A stretch of DNA of 64,000 nt from Streptomyces durocortorensis. GTDB taxonomy: Bacteria > Actinomycetota > Actinomycetes > Streptomycetales > Streptomycetaceae. The stretch is from NCBI RefSeq assembly GCF_031760065.1, contig NZ_CP134500.1, forward strand, positions 1,426,001-1,490,000, given 5' to 3'. A program made the position numbers and the translations under genes. The notes beneath the pieces were generated by a model. The model ran no database searches. It saw only the letters and a list, made by a program, of their open reading frames with translations, and was not told the DNA's origin. Of this stretch, positions 28,661 to 36,545 are shown piece by piece. Within the stretch, counting starts at the first letter, position 1; each line of letters begins with the position of its first letter.

Positions 28661-30559
28661 GTGTCGGTCCCCCTGCATCCGGCCCGGAATCGGGACCGGG
28701 TGCGCTCATTGCTTCCGGTGCGGGCGGACTTCGTGGCCATGACCCGTGACCCGCGTCGCGATCTGCTCGCCGGTCTGACGGTGGCGATCGTGGCACTGCC
28801 CCTCGCCCTCGGCTTCGGGGTGGCGTCCGGGCTGGGCGCGGAGGCCGGGCTCGCGACGGCCGTGGTGGCGGGTGCGCTGGCGGCGCTGTTCGGCGGGTCG
28901 AACCTTCAGGTGTCGGGGCCGACCGGGGCGATGACGGTGGTCCTGGTGCCGATCGTCGCCGAGTACGGTCCTGGCGGGGTGCTGACCGTGGGGCTGATGG
29001 CGGGGGCCCTGCTGATCGTGCTGGCGCTGCTGCGGGCGGGCCGGTCGATGCGGTACGTCCCGGCGCCGGTGGTCGAGGGGTTCACGTTCGGTATCGCGTG
29101 CGTCATCGCTCTCCAGCAGGTTCCGAACGCCCTCGGAGTGGCCCCGCCGGAAGGTGACAAGGTGCTGGTGGTGGCGTGGCGGGCGCTCGGGGAGTTCGCC
29201 GCCGACCCGAACTGGGCTGCCCTCTCGATCACCGTCGGGGTGGCGGGGCTGATGCTCGTGGGGGCGCGCCGCTTCCCCGGTGTTCCGTTCTCGGTGGTCG
29301 CGGTGGTCGTCGCGACGCTGTCGGCGCAGCTGTTCCGCCTGGAGGGGGCGACACCGATCGGGGCGCTGCCCGCCGGGCTCCCCGCCCCCTCGCTCGGGTT
29401 CCTGGATCTGTCGGCGGTGGGCTCGCTGCTGGCCCCGGCGGTCGCGGTCGCGGCCCTGGCGGCGCTGGAGTCCCTGTTGTCGGCAACCGTGGCGGACGGC
29501 ATGACGACCGGGCAGAAGCACGACCCGGACCGGGAGCTGTTCGGGCAGGGCATCGCGAATCTGGCCGCCCCGCTGTTCGGCGGGGTGCCCGCGACGGCCG
29601 CCATCGCGCGGACGGCGGTCAATGTCCGTAGCGGTGCGGCCTCCCGGCTGGCGGCGCTGACGCATGCGGCCGTACTGGCGGTGATCGTCTTCGCGGCGGC
29701 TCCGCTGGTGTCCCGGATCCCGCTGGCCGCGCTGGCCGGGGTGCTGCTGGCCACGGCGGTCCGGATGGTCGAGGTGGGGGCTCTGCGGGCGATGGCGCGG
29801 GCGACGCGTTCGGACGCGGTGGTGCTGGTGCTGACGGCGGTCGCGACGCTGGTGCTGGATCTGGTGCTCGCGGTCGTCATCGGGCTGGCGGTGGCGGGGG
29901 TCCTGGCCCTGCGTGCGGTGGCGGGCGAGGTGCGGCTGGACCGGATGGATCCGCGCGACGGTTCGGACTACGGCGAGCACGCGCGCTACGAGGGCGACGC
30001 GAACGACGCTCGCGATGCACGCGATGCACGCGATGCACGCGATGCACGCGATGCACGCGATGCACGCGATGCGGTGAACGCCGTGGGTGGGCCGACGGTA
30101 CCGGCGACCTCGCCCGGTGTCGAGAAGCTCGCCGAGCACATCGTGGCGTACCGGATCGAGGGGCCTTTGTTCTTCGCGGGGGCGCACCGTTCCTTGCTGG
30201 AACTCTCCGAGCTCGCCGAGCTCTCCGGCGTCCGCGTGGTGATCCTGCGCATGTGCCGGGTGACGACGGTCGACGCCACCGGTGCTCTGGCGCTGAAGGA
30301 CACCGTGCACGGGCTGAACCGGCGCGGCATCACCGTGCTGGCCTCCGGTATCCGCCCCGGGCAGCGGCGGGTGCTGGAGTCCGTCGGGGCGCTGGACCTG
30401 CTGCGGCGGGAGGGCCGGGAGTACGCCACCGCGTCCGAGGCGTTCACCGGGGCCCGGGACCGCCTGGCGGCGGCTGCCCGCGACGGTTCGCGTCCGGCGT
30501 CGAGAGATGTCCCGGTGCAAGAGCTGCACAGGGTGGAGAAGGGCAGGAACGCACCATGA
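28661..30559 (+). CDS. SulP-family anion transporter with STAS domain
   Basis: A 632-residue SLC26/SulP transporter for sulfate, bicarbonate or related anions. About 11-12 membrane segments run from DPRRDLLAGLTVAIVALPLA to about residue 435. SulP signatures are NLQVSGPTGAMTVVLVP and GGVPATAAIARTAVNVRSGA. A cytoplasmic STAS domain follows (about 490-600: FFAGAHRSLLEL, TTVDATGALALKD). Between membrane and STAS parts lie seven exact Ala-Arg-Asp triplets (residues 450-470), encoded by a 9-bp tandem array. The GTG at 28661 follows GAGGAGAGG. The stop overlaps the PhnA-like gene (ATGA). Confidence 0.9.
   Translation: MSVPLHPARNRDRVRSLLPVRADFVAMTRDPRRDLLAGLTVAIVALPLALGFGVASGLGAEAGLATAVVAGALAALFGGSNLQVSGPTGAMTVVLVPIVAEYGPGGVLTVGLMAGALLIVLALLRAGRSMRYVPAPVVEGFTFGIACVIALQQVPNALGVAPPEGDKVLVVAWRALGEFAADPNWAALSITVGVAGLMLVGARRFPGVPFSVVAVVVATLSAQLFRLEGATPIGALPAGLPAPSLGFLDLSAVGSLLAPAVAVAALAALESLLSATVADGMTTGQKHDPDRELFGQGIANLAAPLFGGVPATAAIARTAVNVRSGAASRLAALTHAAVLAVIVFAAAPLVSRIPLAALAGVLLATAVRMVEVGALRAMARATRSDAVVLVLTAVATLVLDLVLAVVIGLAVAGVLALRAVAGEVRLDRMDPRDGSDYGEHARYEGDANDARDARDARDARDARDARDARDAVNAVGGPTVPATSPGVEKLAEHIVAYRIEGPLFFAGAHRSLLELSELAELSGVRVVILRMCRVTTVDATGALALKDTVHGLNRRGITVLASGIRPGQRRVLESVGALDLLRREGREYATASEAFTGARDRLAAAARDGSRPASRDVPVQELHRVEKGRNAP
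30008..30070 (+). repeat. In-frame 9-bp tandem array (seven copies) inside the SulP gene
   Basis: Seven units of GC(A/T)CGCGAT, identical except for the third base of the first unit, encoding Ala-Arg-Asp x7 in the linker to the STAS domain. Copy-number change would keep the frame. Confidence 0.95.
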
Positions 30560-30777
30560 GCGACATCGTCGTGAAGGACAGCAACGGGACCGTGCTGGCG
30601 GACGGTGACTCCGTGACCACGGTCAAGGACCTGAAGGTGAAGGGCACGTCGGAGACGCTCAAGCGCGGCACGCTCGTGAAGAACATCCGGCTCACGGGGC
30701 GCGCCGGTGAGATCGAGTGCAACACCAAGAAGGTCAAGGGGCTCGTGCTGAAGACCGAGTTCCTGAAGAAGGCCTGA
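30556..30777 (+). CDS. PhnA/YjdM-like small protein lacking the zinc ribbon
   Basis: A 73-residue protein, MSDIVVKDSNGTVLADGDSV, with the C-terminal KGLVLKTEFLKKA segment of the PhnA/YjdM family. Full-length YjdM has an additional N-terminal Cys4 zinc ribbon of about 35 residues that is absent here, so this is a short form. The family was named for alkylphosphonate genes but is not a proven phosphonate enzyme. The ATG at 30556 overlaps the sulP stop by four bases, so it is probably translated with the transporter; a hairpin follows its stop. Confidence 0.85.
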   Translation: MSDIVVKDSNGTVLADGDSVTTVKDLKVKGTSETLKRGTLVKNIRLTGRAGEIECNTKKVKGLVLKTEFLKKA

Positions 30778-30791
30778 CCCGGCCGGTCCCC

Positions 30792-30830
30792 GGGTTCATC
30801 CTCGTGGGACGAAGGCGCGAGGATGAACCC
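30792..30830 (+). terminator. Stem-loop after PhnA-like gene, overlapping a leader-ORF ribosome site
   Basis: Perfect 13-bp inverted repeat (30792-30804 with 30818-30830) with a 13-nt loop. It could terminate the sulP transcript. Its 3' arm also contains GAGGA and abuts an ATG at 30831, so it may instead control translation of the short frame before arsR. Confidence 0.6.
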
Positions 30831-30896
30831 ATGGAGAAGAGTTCTGGTCAGCTGCGGTGCGGCGGGTTTCCGGCGCGCGGAACGGGGCGCCGGTGA
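30831..30896 (+). CDS. Possible 21-codon leader peptide upstream of arsR-type gene
   Basis: A short frame MEKSSGQLRCGGF... (21 residues, one Cys). Its GAGGA ribosome site lies seven bases upstream, inside the 3' arm of a 13-bp hairpin. Its TGA stop (30894-30896) overlaps the GTG start of the ArsR gene (30893-30895). This arrangement is typical of translational coupling. There is no homology to support it, so it is a candidate only. Confidence 0.35.
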   Translation: MEKSSGQLRCGGFPARGTGRR

Positions 30897-31255
30897 GTAC
30901 GCCGCTGTACCGCTTGAAGGCGGAGTTCTTCAAGACGCTGGGACACCCGGTCCGGATCAGGGTCCTCGAACTGCTCAGCGAACGCGATCACGCGGTCTCG
31001 GAGATGCTGGGCGAGGTGGGGATCGAGGCTGCCCATCTTTCGCAGCAGCTGGCCGTGTTGCGCCGGGCCGGTCTCGTGACGGCCCGGCGGGAGGGCTCGG
31101 CCGTCCACTACACGCTGGCCGACCCGGAGGTGGCGGAACTGCTGCGGGTCGCACGGACGATCCTGTCCGGGGTGCTGGCGGGCCAGGCGGAGCTGCTCGC
31201 CGATCTGCGGGCGACGGGCGGCCGGGAGAACGGCACACCGGACGGCGGCGACTGA
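30893..31255 (+). CDS. ArsR/SmtB-family winged-helix regulator without cysteines
   Basis: A 120-residue regulator. FFKTLGHPVRIRVLELLSE forms the N-terminal helices, AAHLSQQLAVLRRAGLV is the recognition helix region, and ARREGSAVHYTLADPEV is the wing. It contains no Cys at all, so the classical arsenic- or cadmium-binding CxC site is absent; it may sense a different signal or act as a non-metal ArsR protein. The GTG at 30893 was chosen because the conserved domain begins right after it. The neighbouring SulP transporter is the likely target (inference from position). A 44-bp perfect palindrome follows. Confidence 0.85.
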   Translation: MSTPLYRLKAEFFKTLGHPVRIRVLELLSERDHAVSEMLGEVGIEAAHLSQQLAVLRRAGLVTARREGSAVHYTLADPEVAELLRVARTILSGVLAGQAELLADLRATGGRENGTPDGGD

Positions 31256-31289
31256 GACCCGGCCGCGTACCGCCGCCGCGGTGATCCTT

Positions 31290-31333
31290 TACGGCTGTGG
31301 TGGCGTGGACCGGTCCACGCCACCACAGCCGTA
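31290..31333. terminator. 44-bp perfect palindrome between arsR-type gene and pepN
   Basis: Two 22-base arms are exact reverse complements with no spacer (centre between 31311 and 31312). It lies between convergent genes, so a bidirectional terminator is the likely role, though the absence of any loop is unusual. Confidence 0.75.
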
Positions 31334-31358
31334 CGTGAAGGTGCGTCGGTGCGTCGGG

Positions 31359-33995
31359 TCAGTCGGCGGTCGATGTCCGTACGGCCAGGGCGCGGCGCAG
31401 GTCGTCGAGCTGGTCGACGAGCTTGCGGCGGAGGGCCGGGGTGAGGGCGGGGTCCTCCAGGGCGCGGGTGCCGGTGGCGAGGCTGTCGGGGTCGACGGCG
31501 TACGCGGGGAATGCGTGGCGTCCGGCGGCCTCGGCGATGGCGGGGCCCCGGCGGGCGGCGAGGGCGATGGCGTCCGGGTAGAAGCGGGGCACGTACGCGG
31601 TCAGGAGGTCTTCCTGTCCGGGCTGCCAGAAGCCTTGGGCCGTGGCGGTGAAGAGGTAGTTGGACAGGGTGTCGTCGGTGAACAGGGCGTCCCAGGCGGT
31701 GGCCTTGGCCTCGGGTGTGGGCAGCGCGGCCCGGCAGCGGGCGGCGCCTTCGCGGCCGGTGGCGCTGGGGTCAGCCGCGAGCGCGGCGGCGATGGCGGCC
31801 TCGTCGGTGGCGCCGAGGACGGCGAGGCGGGTGAGGATGCGCCAGCGCAGCTCGGGGTCGAGCTCGGGTCCGCCGTGGACGGTGTCCTCCTCCAACCAGC
31901 TCTGGAGGGTGTCGGGCTGGGCTGCGGCGTCGATGAAGTGGCGTACGGCGATGAGGCGCAGGCCGGGGTGGGACCCGTCCTCGGTGCGGCGGATGAGGTC
32001 GCGGCAGAGGCCGGTGAGGGTGGCGAGGGCGGAGGGGCGGTCCTCGGGGGCGACGTAGCGGGCGGCGATCTGCCCTGCGGCGAAGGACAGGACGCCCTGG
32101 ACGAGGGCGAGATCGCTCTCGTACGGGAGGTGGGTGCGGGCGGTCGCGAGGTAGGTGGCGGGGGCCAGGTCGCCGTCGCGGACCATGTCGCGGGCGGTGT
32201 TCCAGACGACGGCCCGGGTGAGGGCGTCGGGAATGGCGGAGAGGTCGGTCAGGACGGTGTCCCAGGAGGCGGCGTCGAGGCGGACCTTGGCGTAGGTGAG
32301 GTCGCCGTCGTTGAGGACGACGAGGGCGGGGCGGCGGCCGGGGCGGACCGTGGGCGTCCCGTCACCGGGTACGTCGATCTCGAAGCGGTCGCGCGGGGCG
32401 AGGTGGCCGGGGCCCGCCTGGGTGTTGAGGGCGTGGTCGAAGGTGGAGACGGCGATGCGGTGGGGGCGGCTGCCGTCCCGGGTGACGGTGAGGGCCCAGG
32501 ACTGGCCGTTGCCCTGCCCATGGCCCTGACCGTTCCCGGCGGGACCGGCAGAACCGCCAGAACCGGCGGGGGCGGCGGGGGCGGCGGGCGCGGTGCCGTC
32601 GGCCACCTCCGCGGTCAACGTGTCGATGCCTGTGGTGCGCAGCCACTGCTCGGCCCAGGCGTGGACGTCGCGGTCGGTGGCGGAGGCCAGGTTGTCGATG
32701 AAGTCCGCGAGGGTGGCGTTGGAGAACTTGTGCCGGGCGAAGTGGGTGTTGATGCCCGTGAGGAAGTCCTTCTCCCCGAGCCAGGCGACGAGTTGGCGCA
32801 GGGCGGAGGCGCCCTTGGCGTAGCTGATGCCGTCGAAGTTGAGGAGCGCGGACGCGGTGTCGGGGACGGCGTCGGGGTCGGGCGCGACGGGGTGCGTGGA
32901 GGGCCGCTGGTCGGCGTCGTAGCCCCAGCCCTTGCGGGCGACGCCGAAGTCGACCCAGGTGTCGGGGAATGGGGTCTCCCCTGCTCGGACGGAGTTGAGA
33001 GCTCGGGGAAGGGCGATCTCGGTGAGCGTCTGGTAGCCCATGTACTCGGCGAAGGACTCGTTCAGCCAGATGTCGTCCCACCAGGCAAGGGTGACGAGGT
33101 CGCCGAACCACATGTGGGCCATCTCGTGCGCGATGACCATGGCCCGGGTCTGGCGCTCGGTGTCGGTGACGGCGGAGCGGTAGACGAACTCGTCGCGGAA
33201 GGTGACGAGTCCGGGGTTCTCCATGGCGCCCGCGTTGAACTCGGGGACGAAGGCCTGGTCGTAGGAGTCGAAGGGGTAGGGCTCGTCGAACTTCTCGTGG
33301 AAGCGGTCGTAGCAGGCGCGGGTGATGTCGAGGATCTCGTCGGCGTCGGCGTCCAGGTACGGCGCGAGGGAGCGGCGGCAGTGGATGCCGAAGGGCAGTC
33401 CGGCGTGCTCGGTGGTGACCGAGTGCCAGGGGCCCGCGGCGACGGCGACGAGGTAGGTGGAGATGAGAGGGGTGGGGGCGATGGACCAGCGGCCCTCCCC
33501 CGTGTGCTCGGCGACCCCGTTGCCGAGGACGGTCCAGCCCTCGGGGGCGGTCACGTCGATGGCGAAGACGGACTTGAGGTCGGGCTGGTCGAACGCGGCG
33601 AAGACCCGCTGGACGTCCTCCATGAACAGCTGGGTGTAGAGGTAAGTCTCGCCGTCGGTGGGGTCGGTGAAGCGGTGCATGCCCTCGCCGGTGCGCGAGT
33701 AGCTCATGGTGGCGTCGATGTGCAGCTCGTGGGGGCCTGCGGCGAGGCCGGTGAGCGGGTAGCGGTTGCCGTCGAGGAGGGCGGGGTCCAGGGGCTGTCC
33801 GTCGAGGCTGACCGAGCGCAGGGTGGCGGGCTTGACCTCGACGAAGGTGTCTCCGGCCGCGCGGGCGGTGAACCGGATGGCGGTGCGGGAGTCGAAGGTC
33901 TCCTCACCGGTGGTGAGGTCGAGGGCGATCGTGTACCGCTCCACGTCGAGGATCTGGGCTCGGGTCTGCGCTTCGTCGCGCGTCAGTACGGACAT
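31359..33995 (-). CDS. pepN: Aminopeptidase N (M1 family)
   Basis: An 878-residue zinc aminopeptidase removing N-terminal residues from peptides in the cytoplasm. The substrate motif GAMENPGLVTFRDEF and the zinc site HEMAHMWFGDLVT (about residue 290) with the downstream NESFAEY glutamate are intact. The C-terminal ERAP1-like helical domain is complete. An inserted low-complexity Ala/Gly/Gln-rich stretch around nucleotides 32500-32600 (APAAPAGSGGSAGP) interrupts the region after the catalytic domain. The ATG at 33993-33995 (MSVLTRDEAQTRA) is the conserved start; the longer upstream frame is low complexity. It shares a palindromic terminator with the ArsR gene. Confidence 0.95.
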   Translation of the reverse strand: MSVLTRDEAQTRAQILDVERYTIALDLTTGEETFDSRTAIRFTARAAGDTFVEVKPATLRSVSLDGQPLDPALLDGNRYPLTGLAAGPHELHIDATMSYSRTGEGMHRFTDPTDGETYLYTQLFMEDVQRVFAAFDQPDLKSVFAIDVTAPEGWTVLGNGVAEHTGEGRWSIAPTPLISTYLVAVAAGPWHSVTTEHAGLPFGIHCRRSLAPYLDADADEILDITRACYDRFHEKFDEPYPFDSYDQAFVPEFNAGAMENPGLVTFRDEFVYRSAVTDTERQTRAMVIAHEMAHMWFGDLVTLAWWDDIWLNESFAEYMGYQTLTEIALPRALNSVRAGETPFPDTWVDFGVARKGWGYDADQRPSTHPVAPDPDAVPDTASALLNFDGISYAKGASALRQLVAWLGEKDFLTGINTHFARHKFSNATLADFIDNLASATDRDVHAWAEQWLRTTGIDTLTAEVADGTAPAAPAAPAGSGGSAGPAGNGQGHGQGNGQSWALTVTRDGSRPHRIAVSTFDHALNTQAGPGHLAPRDRFEIDVPGDGTPTVRPGRRPALVVLNDGDLTYAKVRLDAASWDTVLTDLSAIPDALTRAVVWNTARDMVRDGDLAPATYLATARTHLPYESDLALVQGVLSFAAGQIAARYVAPEDRPSALATLTGLCRDLIRRTEDGSHPGLRLIAVRHFIDAAAQPDTLQSWLEEDTVHGGPELDPELRWRILTRLAVLGATDEAAIAAALAADPSATGREGAARCRAALPTPEAKATAWDALFTDDTLSNYLFTATAQGFWQPGQEDLLTAYVPRFYPDAIALAARRGPAIAEAAGRHAFPAYAVDPDSLATGTRALEDPALTPALRRKLVDQLDDLRRALAVRTSTAD

Positions 33996-34167
33996 GCGCC
34001 CCATGCTGCCGTACGGGGTACGGCGGGCGCAGCGGGGTTCTCCCTCGGCGGACGGGCGGAGCGGGGGCGGGCGGGCCGGGCGGAACGGGGGCGGGCGGAT
34101 ACCCCCGGGGGGCTGTTGCGCGTACCATCTCCTCGGCGCGGCACATCGAGTACCGGGGTTGTTCCTC

Positions 34168-35034
34168 ATGACGCTCACGCCTGCGCACGGTCCGATCATT
34201 CCGCCGGTTCCGCCGGTTCCGCCGGTTCCGCCGGTTCCTGTGATTCAGACCGTTCCGGTTCCGGTTCCGGTTGTCGAGATCGTTCCGCTGGTTCCGGTTG
34301 TTCCGCCGCCCTCGGACGGCCGCCCGGCGCCGCAGCCATCGTACGATCCCCTTCTGCCGCGGGCCGTCTGCGAGTTCGCGCTGACCGCGCTGCTGCTGTT
34401 CCTCATCGTGTCGAGCGTGCGGTGGCTCGTCGGTCCGGACCCGGCGGCCCCGGTCGCCCACCCGGCCGTGCTGGGCTGCGTCGTCGGGACCGTGCTCGTC
34501 CTGCTGCTGACGTCCCCGCCCGGGCGGCGCTCGGGAGGCCATCTGAACCCGGCCGTCACGCTCGCGCTGTGGCGGCTCGGGGCCTTCCCGGGCCGTGACG
34601 TCGTCCCGTACGCCGTGGGACAGCTGGCCGGGTCGGTGCTCGGGGCGTGGCTGGGCGGGCTGGTATGGGGGCCGGCGGCGGTACTGCCGCCGGTCCGTCA
34701 CGCCTCGGTGCGGGCGGATCCGGCGTGGGGCGGCGCCGCCATCCTGGCGGCCGAGGCGGGAGTCCTCGCCGGGTTCACGCTGCTGCTCGCCGTGCTCCTC
34801 GGGTCTCCGGGCGGGCGAAGACTTCTGCCGTACGCGGTGGGTCTGGTGGTGGCCCTGGTCGTCGCGGTGCTGGGTCCGTTGAGCGGCGGATCGGCGAACC
34901 CCGCCCGGCAGTTCGGCCCGGCGCTGCTGGCCGGGGACGCCGGGCGGCTGTGGGTGTACCTGCTGGGGCCGGTCCTGGGGGCGGTGCTCGGCGCGTGGCT
35001 GGCGGGGTGGGTGGGGCTGCGGCGGTACCGGTAG
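34168..35034 (+). CDS. MIP/aquaporin-family channel with Pro/Val-repeat N-terminus
   Basis: A 288-residue membrane channel of the major intrinsic protein family, with six hydrophobic segments. The first NPA motif is in GGHLNPAVTLALW and the second in GGSANPARQFGPALL. Before the membrane part is an about 60-residue extension made of PPVPPVPPV and VPVPVP repeats, encoded by tandem 9-bp and 6-bp units and not typical of aquaporins. It could transport water, glycerol or another small solute; selectivity-filter residues were not assigned. The ATG at 34168 is the only start that keeps the repeat region. Divergent from pepN. Confidence 0.87.
   Translation: MTLTPAHGPIIPPVPPVPPVPPVPVIQTVPVPVPVVEIVPLVPVVPPPSDGRPAPQPSYDPLLPRAVCEFALTALLLFLIVSSVRWLVGPDPAAPVAHPAVLGCVVGTVLVLLLTSPPGRRSGGHLNPAVTLALWRLGAFPGRDVVPYAVGQLAGSVLGAWLGGLVWGPAAVLPPVRHASVRADPAWGGAAILAAEAGVLAGFTLLLAVLLGSPGGRRLLPYAVGLVVALVVAVLGPLSGGSANPARQFGPALLAGDAGRLWVYLLGPVLGAVLGAWLAGWVGLRRYR
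34201..34236 (+). repeat. 9-bp tandem repeat (four copies) in the aquaporin gene
   Basis: Four exact copies of CCGCCGGTT (34201-34236), encoding Pro-Pro-Val. They are followed by a GTTCCG hexamer run at 34251-34273. Confidence 0.92.
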
Positions 35035-35118
35035 CGGTCCAGGGGGGCGCCGCCAGCGGGGTGGGTAGCGGTCCGGGTGGCAGTCCGGGGGTCCGGGGGG
35101 GGGGCGGTCCGTCTGTGC

Positions 35119-35496
35119 TCAGCCGTTCGCCACCTCGCTCTTCGCCACCTCGCTCTTCTCCGCCCCGCTCTTCTCCGCCCCGCCGTTCTCGGCCTCTTCG
35201 GCGATGCGCTCGTGGTGGCGGATCACCTCGGCGATGATGAAGTTCAGCAGCTTCTCGGCGAACGCCGGGTCCAGGTTCGCGCTCTGCGCCAGCTGCCGCA
35301 GGCGGGCGATCTGGCGGGTTTCCCGGGCGGGGTCGGCGGGCGGCAGCCGGTGGTCCGCTTTGAGGCGGCCGACCTGCTGTGTGGCCTTGAAGCGCTCGGC
35401 CAGCATGTGGACGACGGCGGCGTCGATGTTGTCGATGCTCTCGCGCAGCCGGTTCAGCTCGGCCTGTACGGACGCGTCGATCTCGCTCGTGCTCAT
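35119..35496 (-). CDS. AroQ-type chorismate mutase (stand-alone)
   Basis: A 125-residue all-helical chorismate mutase that converts chorismate to prephenate for Phe/Tyr synthesis. AroQ features are RLRESIDNIDAAVVHMLAERF (helix 1 with the catalytic Arg), QQVGRLKADHRLP, and the C-terminal LLNFIIAEVIRHHERIAEE helix. No secretion signal is present, so it is the cytoplasmic form. The tail carries repeats of EKSGAEKSEVAKSEV, encoded by a small tandem repeat near 35126-35190. The ATG at 35494-35496 fits the family length. It lies 25 bp downstream of the AraC gene on the same strand. Confidence 0.88.
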   Translation of the reverse strand: MSTSEIDASVQAELNRLRESIDNIDAAVVHMLAERFKATQQVGRLKADHRLPPADPARETRQIARLRQLAQSANLDPAFAEKLLNFIIAEVIRHHERIAEEAENGGAEKSGAEKSEVAKSEVANG

Positions 35497-35521
35497 GGTG
35501 AGCGAGCTTAGACGCCCGGGT

Positions 35522-36400
35522 TCACGGCCCGATCGTCGGCGGGTCGTCCGGGTCGGGCACCCGGTCGCTCCAGCCGCCCGGCACGCTGCGGCCCTGCTGT
35601 TCACGGAAACGGACGGGGGCCGTGCCGACGCGGCGGGCGAAGAGGCGGGAGAAGTAAGCGGGGTCGTCGTAGCCGACGCGGCGGGCGACGGCGGCGACGG
35701 GGAGGTCGGTGGCGGCGAGAAGCTCCTTGGCCCGGCCGAGGCGGATGCCCAGCAGGTAGTCCTTGGGGCTGCACCCGGCTCCGCGCCGTACGGCGGTACG
35801 CAGTTCGGCGGGGGTCATGCCGTGCCGGGCGGCGTGCTCGGCGACCGTGAGCGGCTGGAACGCGTCGCGGGCCAGCGCCTGGAGCACCGGGTCGCCGTCG
35901 GGCCCGATGTCGGCGCGGACGCGGCGCAGGGAGACGAGGAGTTCGTGGACGGCGGCCCCGGTCTCGACCTCCAGGAGGGGGTTGCCGCGGCGGGCGGCGC
36001 GCACGATGCGGCCGACGGCGGCGCGGGGGGCGGCTGTGTCGGAGAGGGGGACCAGGGGGCGGTCGGGCTCGATGTAGCCGAGTTCGGTGTAGGTGGCGGT
36101 GGCGGGCCCGGTGAAGTCGACGAAGCTCTCGTCCCAGCCGGTGCCGGGGTCCGCGCCGTAGTGGTGGGGGGTGCCGGGAGTGAGCCAGATGAGGCTGGGT
36201 CCGGTGACGGGGGTGCGGCGACCGTCGGGGCCCTTGAACCACCCGGTGCCGGAGTTGACGATCACGGCGACGTGGTGGTCCAGGGTGCGCGGTCCGACGG
36301 TGGGCAGCGCGCCGTGCTGGAGGCCGACGCCGAGGCAGGCGAGGCCGAGGCGGTGGTGGAGCGGGCTCGGCGTGAAGAAGCGCATCCAGGTGTGGTACAT
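35522..36400 (-). CDS. AraC-family transcriptional regulator
   Basis: A 292-residue regulator. The N-terminal cupin sensor (about 1-150) has the AraC-like hallmark SLIWLTPGTPHHYGAD. The C-terminal pair of HTH motifs spans about 185-285: TVAEHAARHGMTPAELR and LPVAAVARRVGYDDPAYFSRLF. The ATG at 36398-36400 has GAGAGGAAGG just upstream. It is divergent from the GH35 beta-galactosidase gene with palindromes in between, so it probably controls that gene in response to a sugar (inference). Confidence 0.9.
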   Translation of the reverse strand: MYHTWMRFFTPSPLHHRLGLACLGVGLQHGALPTVGPRTLDHHVAVIVNSGTGWFKGPDGRRTPVTGPSLIWLTPGTPHHYGADPGTGWDESFVDFTGPATATYTELGYIEPDRPLVPLSDTAAPRAAVGRIVRAARRGNPLLEVETGAAVHELLVSLRRVRADIGPDGDPVLQALARDAFQPLTVAEHAARHGMTPAELRTAVRRGAGCSPKDYLLGIRLGRAKELLAATDLPVAAVARRVGYDDPAYFSRLFARRVGTAPVRFREQQGRSVPGGWSDRVPDPDDPPTIGP

Positions 36401-36452
36401 CGCGGCCTTCCTCTCCCGGGCGGTTCGCTGCGTCCAACCAGCAGCGATCTTT

Positions 36453-36503
36453 GTCCATGGACCCGGTGCGCGCCAGAGGTGAAGGTGGTCGGACCAATTC
36501 ACC
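36453..36503. promoter_or_regulatory. Palindromes between the AraC regulator and the GH35 gene
   Basis: A perfect 10-bp palindrome gtccatggac (36453-36462) is followed by an inverted repeat GGTGAA (36478-36483) / TTCACC (36498-36503) that encloses GGTCGGACC. Their place in a divergent promoter suggests operator sites. Confidence 0.45.
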
Positions 36504-36545
36504 CGGGGCCTCCCGGGGACGGGAGAGCAGGAGAGCACGAGCGCG

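Noticed and set aside
30008..30070. Short CRISPR-like array
   Set aside because: Units are contiguous 9-mers without spacers and translate in frame as Ala-Arg-Asp inside the SulP gene.
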